From contig CADDZS010000002.1 of NCBI GenBank assembly GCA_902812485.1, positions 1 through 51,970 of the forward strand: DNA of 51,970 nucleotides. Direction: 5' to 3'. Below are positions 7,982-16,212 of the stretch, in pieces. The notes beneath the pieces were generated by a model. It was given only the letters and a program-made list of their open reading frames with translations, did not search any database and was not told the DNA's origin. Source of the DNA: an archaeon (GTDB lineage: Archaea > Thermoproteota > Nitrososphaeria > Nitrososphaerales > CADDZS01). The translations under genes were made by a program, and so were the position numbers. Within the stretch, counting starts at the first letter, position 1; every line of letters starts with the position of its first letter.

Positions 7982-9328
7982 TTGTCAGATTCTCCTTCAA
8001 GGGACGTCTACTTCAACAAGAAGATGGAGACACTACAAAGAGATGAGATTGCTGAAATTCAAAGAAAGCAGTTTAGATCTACACTTATTCGATGTCTTTC
8101 AAGCTCTAGATTCTACATCAACGAGTTCAAGAGGATGGGACTTCGACTTGAGGACATCCAGAGCATAGAGGATCTCCAGAAAATAGGCTTCTTCACTACA
8201 AAGGAGGACCTTCGCTTAAATTATCCCTACGGCATGCTCGCAGTTCCCACAGAACAAGTTGCAGAGTTGCATGCAACATCAGGAACAACTGGATCTCCAA
8301 CACTCGGACTTCACACAAGAAAAGACCTAGAAGACTGGGCTGAAATCTCAGCAAGGAGTCTTTCTATGTCAGGTCTTACCCCATCAGACGTTTTCCAAAT
8401 TACTCCTAGTTTTGGGCTCTTTTCAGGGGGATTCGGATTCTACCACGGAGCAAGGCAAGTTGGTTGCACAATTGTGCCATCAGGCGCAGGCTACTCTCAG
8501 CGCCAGATAAAACTGATGATGGATCTTGGCACTACCATGATAGCAGCAATAGTTTCTTACTCCCTTCGCCTTGCTGAAGTCGCATCAGACATGGGGGTGG
8601 ATCTTAAGAAAGACACTCGAGTAAGGAAGGGGGTCTTCGGAAGCGAGATGTGGACCAGAGAGACCAAAAGGAGGATTTCCTCAATTTGGGATATGGATCC
8701 TTTCGACATCTATGGATTCACTGAGCTTTACGGCCCTGGTGTGGGCAACGATTGCAAGGTGCACGACGGATTGCACATTTGGGAAGATTTCTTCCTGGTA
8801 GAAGTAATAGACCCCAAAACAGGAGAAAACGTGGGTCCTGAGGAAGAAGGGGAGCTTGTCTTTACTACTCTTCAAAAGGAGGCGATGCCTCTACTGAGGT
8901 ACAGAAGCAGGGATATTTCAAAGATGCTTGACTCCAAAGGAGGAGGAAGAGGAAGCTGCTGCGAGTGTGGGCGAACTCACAGAAGGTTCGGTGAAATAAG
9001 GGGAAGAACTGACGACATGGTAAAGATATCGGGAGTCAACTTCTGGCCCTCACAGGTAGAAGAGATAGTTCTCAGGGAAGAAGAGCTTGGGCCGGAGTAT
9101 AGGATAGTGATTTCGAGAGTAAAGTCTGTTGATCGTGTTTTGATAGAAGTCGAATCCAAGGATAAGAATATGCTAGAAAGCAAAAGATCAGAACTTGCTA
9201 AGAGACTGGAGAAGGAGATCAGAAACCATGTGCTCTTCTCTCCGCAGGTTGCAATCGTTGAGCCAAATTCACTCCCAAGAGTCGAGGTGGGAAAGGCAAG
9301 AAGAGTGATAGATGAGCGAAATAAATGA
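7982..9328 (+). CDS. paaK: phenylacetate-CoA ligase family protein (PaaK-like)
   Basis: A 448-residue adenylate-forming enzyme, the usual length for the family. It would activate an aryl- or acyl-carboxylate with ATP and CoA. Seen: the N-terminal helix pair (MMETLQRDEI-like, about 14-40), the nucleotide-binding loop HATSGTTGSPT (97-107), a YGFTELYGPG motif in mid-protein, LLRYRSRDIS, and the C-terminal hinge RGRTDDMVKISGVNFWPS followed by a small ACT-like lid domain. The frame opens with TTG at 7982; an internal ATG 14 codons later would cut into the conserved start. The substrate cannot be read from sequence. It is convergent with a molybdenum hydroxylase large subunit, which suggests, without proving, aromatic-acid or purine-type catabolism. 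Confidence 0.9.
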   Translation: MSDSPSRDVYFNKKMETLQRDEIAEIQRKQFRSTLIRCLSSSRFYINEFKRMGLRLEDIQSIEDLQKIGFFTTKEDLRLNYPYGMLAVPTEQVAELHATSGTTGSPTLGLHTRKDLEDWAEISARSLSMSGLTPSDVFQITPSFGLFSGGFGFYHGARQVGCTIVPSGAGYSQRQIKLMMDLGTTMIAAIVSYSLRLAEVASDMGVDLKKDTRVRKGVFGSEMWTRETKRRISSIWDMDPFDIYGFTELYGPGVGNDCKVHDGLHIWEDFFLVEVIDPKTGENVGPEEEGELVFTTLQKEAMPLLRYRSRDISKMLDSKGGGRGSCCECGRTHRRFGEIRGRTDDMVKISGVNFWPSQVEEIVLREEELGPEYRIVISRVKSVDRVLIEVESKDKNMLESKRSELAKRLEKEIRNHVLFSPQVAIVEPNSLPRVEVGKARRVIDERNK

Positions 9329-9437
9329 TCTGCTGCTAGTAAGAAGACGAATGGAAGAAGGACGAGGAGGATGATGGTTATGAAAAAGTGAGTATGAAAG
9401 AAAGGGATGAAGGAATCTAACTTCGGCTCTTTCTTCC

Positions 9438-11801
9438 TCAGCCAGTCGCGAAATTCTCCCTTTCCCTGAGAGCCTTAAGAACTTTCTCAGGGGTCATAGG
9501 TAGCTCGAACAGCCGAACTCCCACGGCGTCGTATATTGCATTCGCTATCGCGGCCGGGGTTGGGATACAACCGTGTTCTCCAAGCCCCTTTGCTCCAAAT
9601 GGACCAGCAGGATCTGGCTCTCCAATGAAATGAATTTCTATCTCGGGCACTTCCAGGCTAGTAACTATCTTGTAATCGGCAAAGCTGGGGTTCACAACCA
9701 TTCCTTCTTCGAGATCAAGCTTTTCGAAGAGCGAGTAGCCCAACGACATTATGATTCCTCCTTGAATCTGGCCTTCTGCGCCGTTGGGATTGAGTATCCT
9801 TCCTGCATCGTGAACTGCCACGACTTTCAAAACTTCGACCTTTCCCGTTTCCTCGTCGACCTCAACGAGTACAGCTTGCGTACCAAAAGCGTAAGTCGCA
9901 GAGATGTTGCCCTCGTATGTTTCGGGGTCAGCCATGCGTGTTGGAGGATCATAGAAGGCGCTTGCCATTATCATTGTGCCTTTTTCCCGAAAGTGAGCCT
10001 GCCTCAACATTTTCGAGTATTCCACCCTTTTGCGAGGGTCCAAAAGGGAAAATATCTCCCCGTTCTTTATGTCGAGATTTTTTTCGTCTTCAGAAAGAAA
10101 CCTGCTCGCAATCCTAAGCAGCTGATTCTTTGCATCTCTTGCCGCAAGGAGAGCAGCGTTTCCCCCAATGAAGGTCCCCCTGCTGGCATGTATCCCCACG
10201 TCCCAAGGCTTGAGCGCAGTATCATTGTTAATCAGGACGACTTTAGAAATCGGTACGCCCAGCTCCTCAGCAACAACTTGAACAATGGCAGTGTCAGAGC
10301 CTGTGCCTATTTCTGACATCCCGGTGAAAACTGTTACTCGTCCGAAATCGTCGATCTTGATCATGGTACCACAACCATCTGATCTGTAAACTCGCGCTCC
10401 TCCGGCCACATGGAACAGGGTTGCAAATCCAATTCCCCTCTTCTTCGAGGACGTATCTGTCGAAAGGAGACTCTCGCTTCTCCTTCCCCTCCATCCTATC
10501 CTCTTGCTCGCAAGTTTCAGGGTCTCTTCCATTGCACAAGTAGTGATTCTCATTCCCTGGCAAGTTACGTCATCAGGCCTGTTTGCATTTCGAACTCTGA
10601 GTTCGATGGGGTCAACTCCAAGCTTTTCTGCGAGAATGTCCATCTGGGATTCGATTGCGAATGTGATCTGTGGGTTTCCAGCACCTCTCATTGTGCCAGA
10701 AGATGGATTGTTCGTGTAAACAGGGTAGGCGTCAAATTGAACATTCTCGATCCTGTATAGGCCTGTCGAAGTTGCCATCATCACTCGGGCATCGAAGGCT
10801 CCCCACGAGAGGTAGGCTCCGATATCCAAGAAAACTTCAACCTTCCTTGCGACGAGTTTTCCTTCTTTTGTTGCTGCGGTCTTGATTTGTATTATTGCTG
10901 GCTGACGTGTCGGCGAACAGCTAAGATCTTCTTCTCGAGAAAGGACAATCTTCACAGGTCTACATGTTTTCATGGAGAGAAGAGATGCTATGATGTCAAC
11001 CGAATACAGATCCATCCCCCTGCCAAAGGATCCTCCAATGTATGGCTGGATCACTCGCACTCTTTCGCCCGGTATGCCGAGAGCATCAGCAAGCTCCCTT
11101 TGATACATGAAAGGCGCTTGAGTATTCGCGTATATCGTAAGTATGCCGTCAGCCCCGTATGACGCAAGGGCACCCATAGTTCCAAGTGCAGTATGAGTCA
11201 TAAAATGTAGCCTAAAGGTGTCTTCGACAGTAACAACATCTGCCCTTGAGAACATCTTGTCAGGATCCCCTGCTTTGAAATGGAAGGAGACGTTCGGCAT
11301 GTTCCTCTTAGCTTCTTCGTGAAGATTGGGTGCGCCTTCCTTCATCGCTTCGATCGGATCAAAGACCGGTTCCAGATTTTCATACTCTACTTCGATTAGT
11401 TCAAGCGCTTTAAGTGCGATTTCCTCTGTCTCTGCCGCCACGGCCGCTACTTCGTCTTGATAAGAGAGCACTTTGGAATCTTTGAGCGGAAGATTGTCCT
11501 TCATGAATCCGAACTTGATCTTCGGCGTGTCCTCTGCAGTTATCACAGCATAGACCCCCTCAAGCTTCCTAGCTCTCTCGGTGTCTATCTTGAGGATTCT
11601 AGCATGCGGCCTTCTACTTCTCAGAATCTTGCCATATAGCATTCCTGGAAGTTTGAGATCAATCAAGTATTGCGCCTTTCCAGTAACCTTCTCAGAAGAG
11701 TCATATTTCGGAACTCTTTTCCCAATCACATTGAACCTCTGTGCTTCAAGATCAGAGCCAATTTCTTGGGACATTTCTTCTTCATGGGCAAGGCTAGGCA
11801 T
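9438..11801 (-). CDS. xanthine dehydrogenase / CO dehydrogenase family Mo-binding subunit
   Basis: A 787-residue large subunit of the molybdenum hydroxylase family (xanthine dehydrogenase, aldehyde oxidoreductase, CoxL, 4-hydroxybenzoyl-CoA reductase alpha). Seen: the N-terminal ald_Xan_dh_C hammerhead domain (about 35-140), the Mo-pterin motif regions GGSFGRGMD and GTMRGAGNPQ, and the C-terminal GAKGLGEHG whose Glu (about 742) is the catalytic base. The active-site loop lacks the AYRCSFR cysteine motif of true CO dehydrogenase. The FAD and 2Fe-2S subunits normally encoded next to it are absent here, so it either uses partners encoded elsewhere or forms an atypical enzyme. ATG start at 11799-11801 with a G-rich SD-like stretch upstream on the minus strand. 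Confidence 0.9.
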   Translation of the reverse strand: MPSLAHEEEMSQEIGSDLEAQRFNVIGKRVPKYDSSEKVTGKAQYLIDLKLPGMLYGKILRSRRPHARILKIDTERARKLEGVYAVITAEDTPKIKFGFMKDNLPLKDSKVLSYQDEVAAVAAETEEIALKALELIEVEYENLEPVFDPIEAMKEGAPNLHEEAKRNMPNVSFHFKAGDPDKMFSRADVVTVEDTFRLHFMTHTALGTMGALASYGADGILTIYANTQAPFMYQRELADALGIPGERVRVIQPYIGGSFGRGMDLYSVDIIASLLSMKTCRPVKIVLSREEDLSCSPTRQPAIIQIKTAATKEGKLVARKVEVFLDIGAYLSWGAFDARVMMATSTGLYRIENVQFDAYPVYTNNPSSGTMRGAGNPQITFAIESQMDILAEKLGVDPIELRVRNANRPDDVTCQGMRITTCAMEETLKLASKRIGWRGRRSESLLSTDTSSKKRGIGFATLFHVAGGARVYRSDGCGTMIKIDDFGRVTVFTGMSEIGTGSDTAIVQVVAEELGVPISKVVLINNDTALKPWDVGIHASRGTFIGGNAALLAARDAKNQLLRIASRFLSEDEKNLDIKNGEIFSLLDPRKRVEYSKMLRQAHFREKGTMIMASAFYDPPTRMADPETYEGNISATYAFGTQAVLVEVDEETGKVEVLKVVAVHDAGRILNPNGAEGQIQGGIIMSLGYSLFEKLDLEEGMVVNPSFADYKIVTSLEVPEIEIHFIGEPDPAGPFGAKGLGEHGCIPTPAAIANAIYDAVGVRLFELPMTPEKVLKALRERENFATG

Positions 11802-11999
11802 GCGTCCGAATTCCCCCCTACTTCCTTCTTCCTCCTTCCTGTTGTTGCTTCTTTCCCAATTTAGAGAAATTCTTCACAAAGAGCAATTCGATGTGAAAGT
11901 CGGGTAAAGTTTTTGAAGGAAGGGGGAAGAGAGAGGAAACAATTTCCATCAAACATGGTCATAACCTCTTTTGCTCTTTCCTTGCTCTTCTTCAACTCA

Positions 12000-14276
12000 T
12001 CAAGAGAATTGCACTGGCTCGATCTTGACTGCGCTTGCGGGAATCGTCCGTCCATCTTCATCATAACGTGAAGTCAAAGCGTACCCTCTCGGAATAAAGC
12101 TCACTATGTTTTCGAGATATCTAGGCGAAAGGCCACTCCTGAAACCAGCTAGCTCGTCTCGGATCACTTTCTCGCCTGACAGCCGCTGAAGTATTTCAAG
12201 GCAATCAGAACCCAAGAACTCGCGGATCTGAGATCTCGATGTTGCCAATATAGAATTCCCTCCGCCTTTGAGACTTTCTAAAATTTCATGGCACTTCCGT
12301 TTGAGGCTCTCGCTCTTGAAACGATCAAGTGAATCTTCTAAGACTATTACCGAATTTCTGAGCTTCAAATTCTGAAAAAACTTGAGTAAGAGAAGAGAGC
12401 ATATTTCTCTTTCTTCCCTAGTTGTTAGGTCCTTGAGCCCTCTGCCCGATAGGTCGAACAAGAAACATTGTCCATTTTCCTGTTTCAATACATCCTTCAG
12501 TTGGTCAAAGACGGTCGAAGACGAGAACGCTTTTGCAGCTGTTGGTCTAGCAACAAGATTTTTAGAAATTTTCTGACCAATTTGAGTAACTTCAGGCTCC
12601 GCAATAATTGAAGAAGCAATCTGTGAAAGGGAAACAGAATCTAGGTCTGATCCAGATTGAAACTTGTTCCTAACAATGGAGGCTATTCTTGCCCGTTGCT
12701 GATCTGTGCAACTCACGCCTGTCTCGAAGCACCATTCTTGAATTAAATCTGCAAGAAATTCAGCCCCCGCGCTCCTCCAATCTTCTTTGTCTTCTTCTTC
12801 TTTCTCCCTTGATCCCGAGACTATTCCAAGTATCGGGATGGAAAACTCCTTGGCTTGAGAATCACCCGCAAATGCAAACACCTGCCATCCGTACTTCCAA
12901 GCGATCCCTCGGTGCTCTCCCTTCTGGTCAACGACAACCACCTTTGTAGAGTCTCTTAGCGATCCAAGGCCATCGAGTAGCTTCCGGAGCGTGGTGCTTC
13001 GTCCAGAACCTGACGAGCCAACAATCGCAACTCCAAGCCTTCTAATAGTTGACGCGCGTAAGTAGTAGTCTCCAGTGAACTTTACAGCTGCCGCGATTTC
13101 GTTCTCTGGCAACTTTCTCGTAAGCACCTTGAGAAATTGATCCATTTCGATTGTTTTACCAAGGAGAATCGAATCCTTTTCCGCAACTCTTGCGGCCTGC
13201 TCCTCAATTTTCTCTCGTCGTGCTGCTTCTACTTCCGTACTGACTTGTGTGCGTTCCTGTTGTACTACTGAAACCTGCTTCTCGAGTTCCAGCCTTTTCC
13301 TTGTCTTCGCCTTTTCTTCTTCTTGAAGAAGCTCTCTCCGCCTTCTCTCAGCTTCAGCTTCTCTCAGAGACCTTTCTCTTTCTTCTTCCTCCTCCTTCTC
13401 TTGTTTTAGGAACAAGACGACTTCGTCAAGGAGGATTGGTGCCATTGCAATGTATCGTGCGGACGGGATATTTGCAAAGTAGTTCGCAAACTCTTCAGGA
13501 ATATCCACCCCCTTATCCATCACACCAGATTTTTCGATGAGCTCCAAAAGGAATGCCCGCTCTGATTGCCCAAGCTTTCTGTTTTCCTTTAGCTCTTTTA
13601 GCTGCGACAGCAGTACTCCCTCGGAGGGAAGCGAAACCCTCTCTATCAGGATATCTGCATTTTCCTTTGCAAAGAAAGAAGGAACCCAGATTGAGTAGTC
13701 TCCTGAGCTCGATTTGAGAAGCAACTTGTTGAAGATACCCTTCTCGACAACCAGATTTTCAAACCTGAGCTCTCGCATCAAAGGCGATTCGGCTTTCACA
13801 GCTGCAAAGAATCTTTCAAAATCTTCTCCGCTAGAAACAAGCGATTTTCCAAATTCGGATCGAAACACTATTTCAGTTGTGGATCTTCGAATGAGCCTTA
13901 GGGTTGCGTCAATTGCTCTTCGCTCATCCATATTCATGTGAATGAACCGTTCAGCAATTGACGATATCATCACGCTAGAGACGCTTCGAAGCTCAGAAAT
14001 TAGGGCACTTTTGACTGCTTCCACATCTTGGTTTGCCACAGCTAAGAAATTCGAAATATCATTCTTTGCATTTGTAGCAGCCCTCTTCGATGCGATTTCC
14101 GGAAATCTCTGTGACAGATTCGAAAGAATTGCTTCAAAGACCGATTCAAGACTTTGAAGCTCGAGCTTGCTTATTGGACTGTCAACGAATTCGCTGTACG
14201 CGTCAAGCTGGGCTGGAATCTCTTTGTACCTATCAACTGCGAAATGAACAAGCTGTTGCAAATCTGCCAAAGGCAA
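12000..14276 (-). CDS. HerA-like P-loop protein with coiled coil and degenerate Walker A
   Basis: A 758-residue protein. Residues 1-285 are an alpha-helical domain of unknown type. Residues about 290-370 form a strongly charged coiled coil (runs of Glu/Arg). The C-terminal part (about 375-758) has the HerA/FtsK-like layout: P-loop GSSGSGRST (420-428), VVVDQKGEH (about 447-455), Walker-B-like VIVLEDSLD (643-651) and SILATSRSQ (about 675-683), matching the sensor strand after Walker B. The invariant Walker A lysine is Arg426 (CGA codon), which would normally weaken or abolish ATP hydrolysis. A second, canonical HerA-type gene is present at 27248-28945. TTG start at 14274-14276, preceded by GGGAGAG. 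It may be a structural or regulatory partner of an active ATPase rather than a motor. Confidence 0.8.
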   Translation of the reverse strand: MPLADLQQLVHFAVDRYKEIPAQLDAYSEFVDSPISKLELQSLESVFEAILSNLSQRFPEIASKRAATNAKNDISNFLAVANQDVEAVKSALISELRSVSSVMISSIAERFIHMNMDERRAIDATLRLIRRSTTEIVFRSEFGKSLVSSGEDFERFFAAVKAESPLMRELRFENLVVEKGIFNKLLLKSSSGDYSIWVPSFFAKENADILIERVSLPSEGVLLSQLKELKENRKLGQSERAFLLELIEKSGVMDKGVDIPEEFANYFANIPSARYIAMAPILLDEVVLFLKQEKEEEEERERSLREAEAERRRRELLQEEEKAKTRKRLELEKQVSVVQQERTQVSTEVEAARREKIEEQAARVAEKDSILLGKTIEMDQFLKVLTRKLPENEIAAAVKFTGDYYLRASTIRRLGVAIVGSSGSGRSTTLRKLLDGLGSLRDSTKVVVVDQKGEHRGIAWKYGWQVFAFAGDSQAKEFSIPILGIVSGSREKEEEDKEDWRSAGAEFLADLIQEWCFETGVSCTDQQRARIASIVRNKFQSGSDLDSVSLSQIASSIIAEPEVTQIGQKISKNLVARPTAAKAFSSSTVFDQLKDVLKQENGQCFLFDLSGRGLKDLTTREEREICSLLLLKFFQNLKLRNSVIVLEDSLDRFKSESLKRKCHEILESLKGGGNSILATSRSQIREFLGSDCLEILQRLSGEKVIRDELAGFRSGLSPRYLENIVSFIPRGYALTSRYDEDGRTIPASAVKIEPVQFS

Positions 14277-14424
14277 ACTGGTTCACTCTCCCTGGGATTT
14301 TTTTCGTTAAAAAGTGGAATTGTTACTGAATTCTGACTTCTTCTTGAACAACATAAGCGAACTTGCCTGAAAAGAGGTCATATTTATTCAAGTATGAGAA
14401 ATCAAAAGATCCCAAAGAAACGTA

Positions 14425-14586
14425 ATGGAACACGACGAAACGAGTTCTTTAAAACAAAGATCCCTAACTTCTCCGCTTCACTTTCTTTTTGCGCTTAATG
14501 AGTCTTTAACTGATGAAATTTCAAAGGAAAACTTTGGAGATGGATTTGTGCTAACAAATCTCAAAAAAGAAGAGACAACTAGTTAG
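14425..14586 (+). CDS. possible small acidic protein (53 aa)
   Basis: ATG-started frame giving a hydrophilic 53-residue peptide beginning MEHDETSSLKQRS. TATTTATT at 14381-14388 lies about 40 bases upstream, which would give a transcript with a leader of roughly 14 bases. No domain is recognised. A 34-residue frame starting at 14394 overlaps it in another register, so the evidence is thin. Confidence 0.25.
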   Translation: MEHDETSSLKQRSLTSPLHFLFALNESLTDEISKENFGDGFVLTNLKKEETTS

Positions 14587-14765
14587 CGCATTTGGTCATT
14601 CTTGGCTTTAAATGCTTCTGTTTGTCTTGTCTCCCAAACATAAGCACAAGCGGCTCGCTCTTGACAAGAAGTCAGAGGCAAGTAGCTTAATCGTCTCAAT
14701 ATTTGTTTGAAATAAATAGAAGTTCAATAGAAAGAAAGACGCTGCTTTTTCTAAGGAGGAAACTG

Positions 14766-14795
14766 GTGCCTCGAGAATATCGCTAGCCGAGGCAC
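14766..14795 (-). terminator. inverted repeat after the minus-strand KaiC-like gene
   Basis: GTGCCTCG (14766-14773) and CGAGGCAC (14788-14795) are perfect 8-base arms around a 14-base loop, 15 bases beyond the stop of the KaiC-like gene on the minus strand. A second hairpin, GCCGAGA/TCTCGGC (14813-14819/14824-14830), covers the last codons. No T-run follows, so it may be an RNA-stability element rather than a true terminator. Confidence 0.35.
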
Positions 14796-14809
14796 ACAGC
14801 GATCCCCTT

Positions 14810-15601
14810 CTAGCCGAGAAATCTCTCGGCGTAAACAGTAACTCCCTTCTCAGTTATTGAGTAGGGATGAAGCTGCCTATCATGTTTGCATTCTCTCATC
14901 TTCTCGATTTCCAGAGCAGAAACCACCCCACGTCCGGCGAAATGCGAATTATGTAGAACAATAACTCCATGGCACAAATACTCTTCCGGAGGGATCTCCC
15001 TCGTAGTTATTCCGCCGCCGAAACTGGGACCGATTTCGCTCGTCACTATGCTGGTTGTCCCCATGCTCACAAGAGAATCAAGGAGATCTATAATCGCAGC
15101 ACGCCTGTTTTGTTCGTCTGGAAATTGTAGCGCAAGAGAAGTCATTGGATCAACGACGATTCTCGTGGCACGTGTTACTCTGACGTAGCTTCTTATTACG
15201 GTACTAAGAGCTTGAATCGAAAATTCTGGTCCACGAATATGGACAGACGAATTTTTCGAGTCCTCCCTTAAGTGGACTGCTTCTTCTTGCTTTATGGAAG
15301 ATCCGATTTGTCTCAGTGGAGAGGCATCTACAATGGCGAGCTGATTCTTCTTCTCATACTTTTCAAGATCCCAGCCAAAATTTTGCATCTCATTCAAAAG
15401 ATGAAACCTGCTTTCTTCAAGCGAAACAAACACGCCCCTCTCATCGAATCTTTCAACACCGTCGATGAGAAATTGCATTGCCATGATTGTCTTTCCCGAA
15501 CCCGGGCCCCCTGTAACCAAAATCACCCTACCTCTCGGATATCCACCTCCGAGAAGCTCATCAAGTCCAGGAATCCCACTCGGTACATGTTCAGACTTCA
15601 A
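14810..15601 (-). CDS. KaiC-like RecA-superfamily ATPase
   Basis: A 263-residue single-domain KaiC-like protein. It opens with the family signature VPSGIPGLDELLGGGYPRG, then Walker A GGPGSGKT (31-38), FVSLEES (about 58-64) with the two acidic residues typical of KaiC, and a Walker B-type strand TRIVVDPMTSL. Archaeal solo-KaiC proteins bind and slowly hydrolyse ATP and act as regulatory switches. An insertion at about 100-125 (rich in Glu, Ser and His) separates the core strands. It is the first of three KaiC-like genes within 7 kb and is transcribed away from the helical-repeat gene. TTG start; an ATG is not available before the conserved motif. Confidence 0.88.
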   Translation of the reverse strand: MKSEHVPSGIPGLDELLGGGYPRGRVILVTGGPGSGKTIMAMQFLIDGVERFDERGVFVSLEESRFHLLNEMQNFGWDLEKYEKKNQLAIVDASPLRQIGSSIKQEEAVHLREDSKNSSVHIRGPEFSIQALSTVIRSYVRVTRATRIVVDPMTSLALQFPDEQNRRAAIIDLLDSLVSMGTTSIVTSEIGPSFGGGITTREIPPEEYLCHGVIVLHNSHFAGRGVVSALEIEKMRECKHDRQLHPYSITEKGVTVYAERFLG

Positions 15602-15636
15602 ATTTATAATATCGTTGAAACCGTTCAGCTTGGTGT

Positions 15637-15645
15637 TATAAATTC
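15637..15645 (-). promoter_or_regulatory. TATA box for the KaiC-like gene at 14810-15601
   Basis: On the minus strand this reads AATTTATAA, about 40 bases upstream of the TTG start, which would place the RNA start roughly 14 bases before the codon. A second AT-rich box directly abuts the TTG but is too close to act as its TATA element. Confidence 0.4.
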
Positions 15646-16033
15646 CTGCCCTTTTGCCACTGTGTTTTCAAATCCTAATTTCCTACCGACTATAGAAAAG
15701 ATAGTAATGAGACATTCCATCATCTCATTTGAGAGAGATCATCTGAATGCGACTGGTCATAAAGAACTTGAAAAATGAATATCTGAAGAAGCTTCCCAGC
15801 GTGACGAGAGCGCTTTGTAGTTTTTTCCTTCCACTGAAATACGTGCCTAAAGCTTCTAACTATTCAAATTCTCGGTTACCACGATTTCTTCACTGTACGC
15901 AGCTTGCCAATTCTTCCTTTTTCTCATGTAGAACCTATTTCGAGCGAAACACGCCCCTCTCATTAAGACGTCTGATCGGAAAAGCATTCTTCATTTTGTG
16001 TCACCCCACTTCCTGGATTGAACCTGCAGTTCG

Positions 16034-16041
16034 TATATATA
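16034..16041 (+). promoter_or_regulatory. strong TATA box upstream of the helical-repeat gene
   Basis: TATATATA in an otherwise mixed sequence. A start about 25 bases downstream would leave a leader of roughly 150 bases before the TTG at 16213. Within it only an 18-residue frame beginning near 16099 was seen. Confidence 0.35.
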
Positions 16042-16212
16042 GCAGTACGAGGATCTGACGAACGCAAAAAAGACCACGCTTTGGGCCATGAATTGAAGAT
16101 GCAAGAAGCGGGGATCGCATTTCAATTTGGGTTTGCTTATACGTCAAAGGTATGAGCGTCGTGATGCCTCGACTCCATTGAAGTTTGATAATGATTCTGA
16201 CGAGAAATTAAT

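Larger units (their letters stand above)
14277..14809. other. 533-base intergenic region between two minus-strand genes
   Basis: It contains a plus-strand small frame at 14425-14586 with a TATATTTATT-like element upstream, and inverted repeats close to the 3' end of the KaiC-like gene. No RNA gene was recognised. Confidence 0.4.
15602..16212. other. 611-base intergenic region between divergent genes
   Basis: Holds promoters for both flanking genes (see separate entries at 15637 and 16034). The 103-residue plus-strand frame at 15747-16058 has no protein-like features and is considered chance. No RNA gene was recognised. The 170 bases after the 16034 TATA element would form an unusually long leader if that promoter serves the TTG at 16213. 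Confidence 0.45.

Noticed and set aside
16010-16035. GGTTCAATCC on the minus strand, looking like a tRNA T-loop
   Set aside because: The flanking bases do not form the 5-base T-stem, and no acceptor or anticodon stem could be found.
15747-16058. 103-residue frame between divergent genes
   Set aside because: Composition rich in Ser/Phe/Arg/Cys without domain pattern, no ribosome site, and it covers the region with likely promoter elements.
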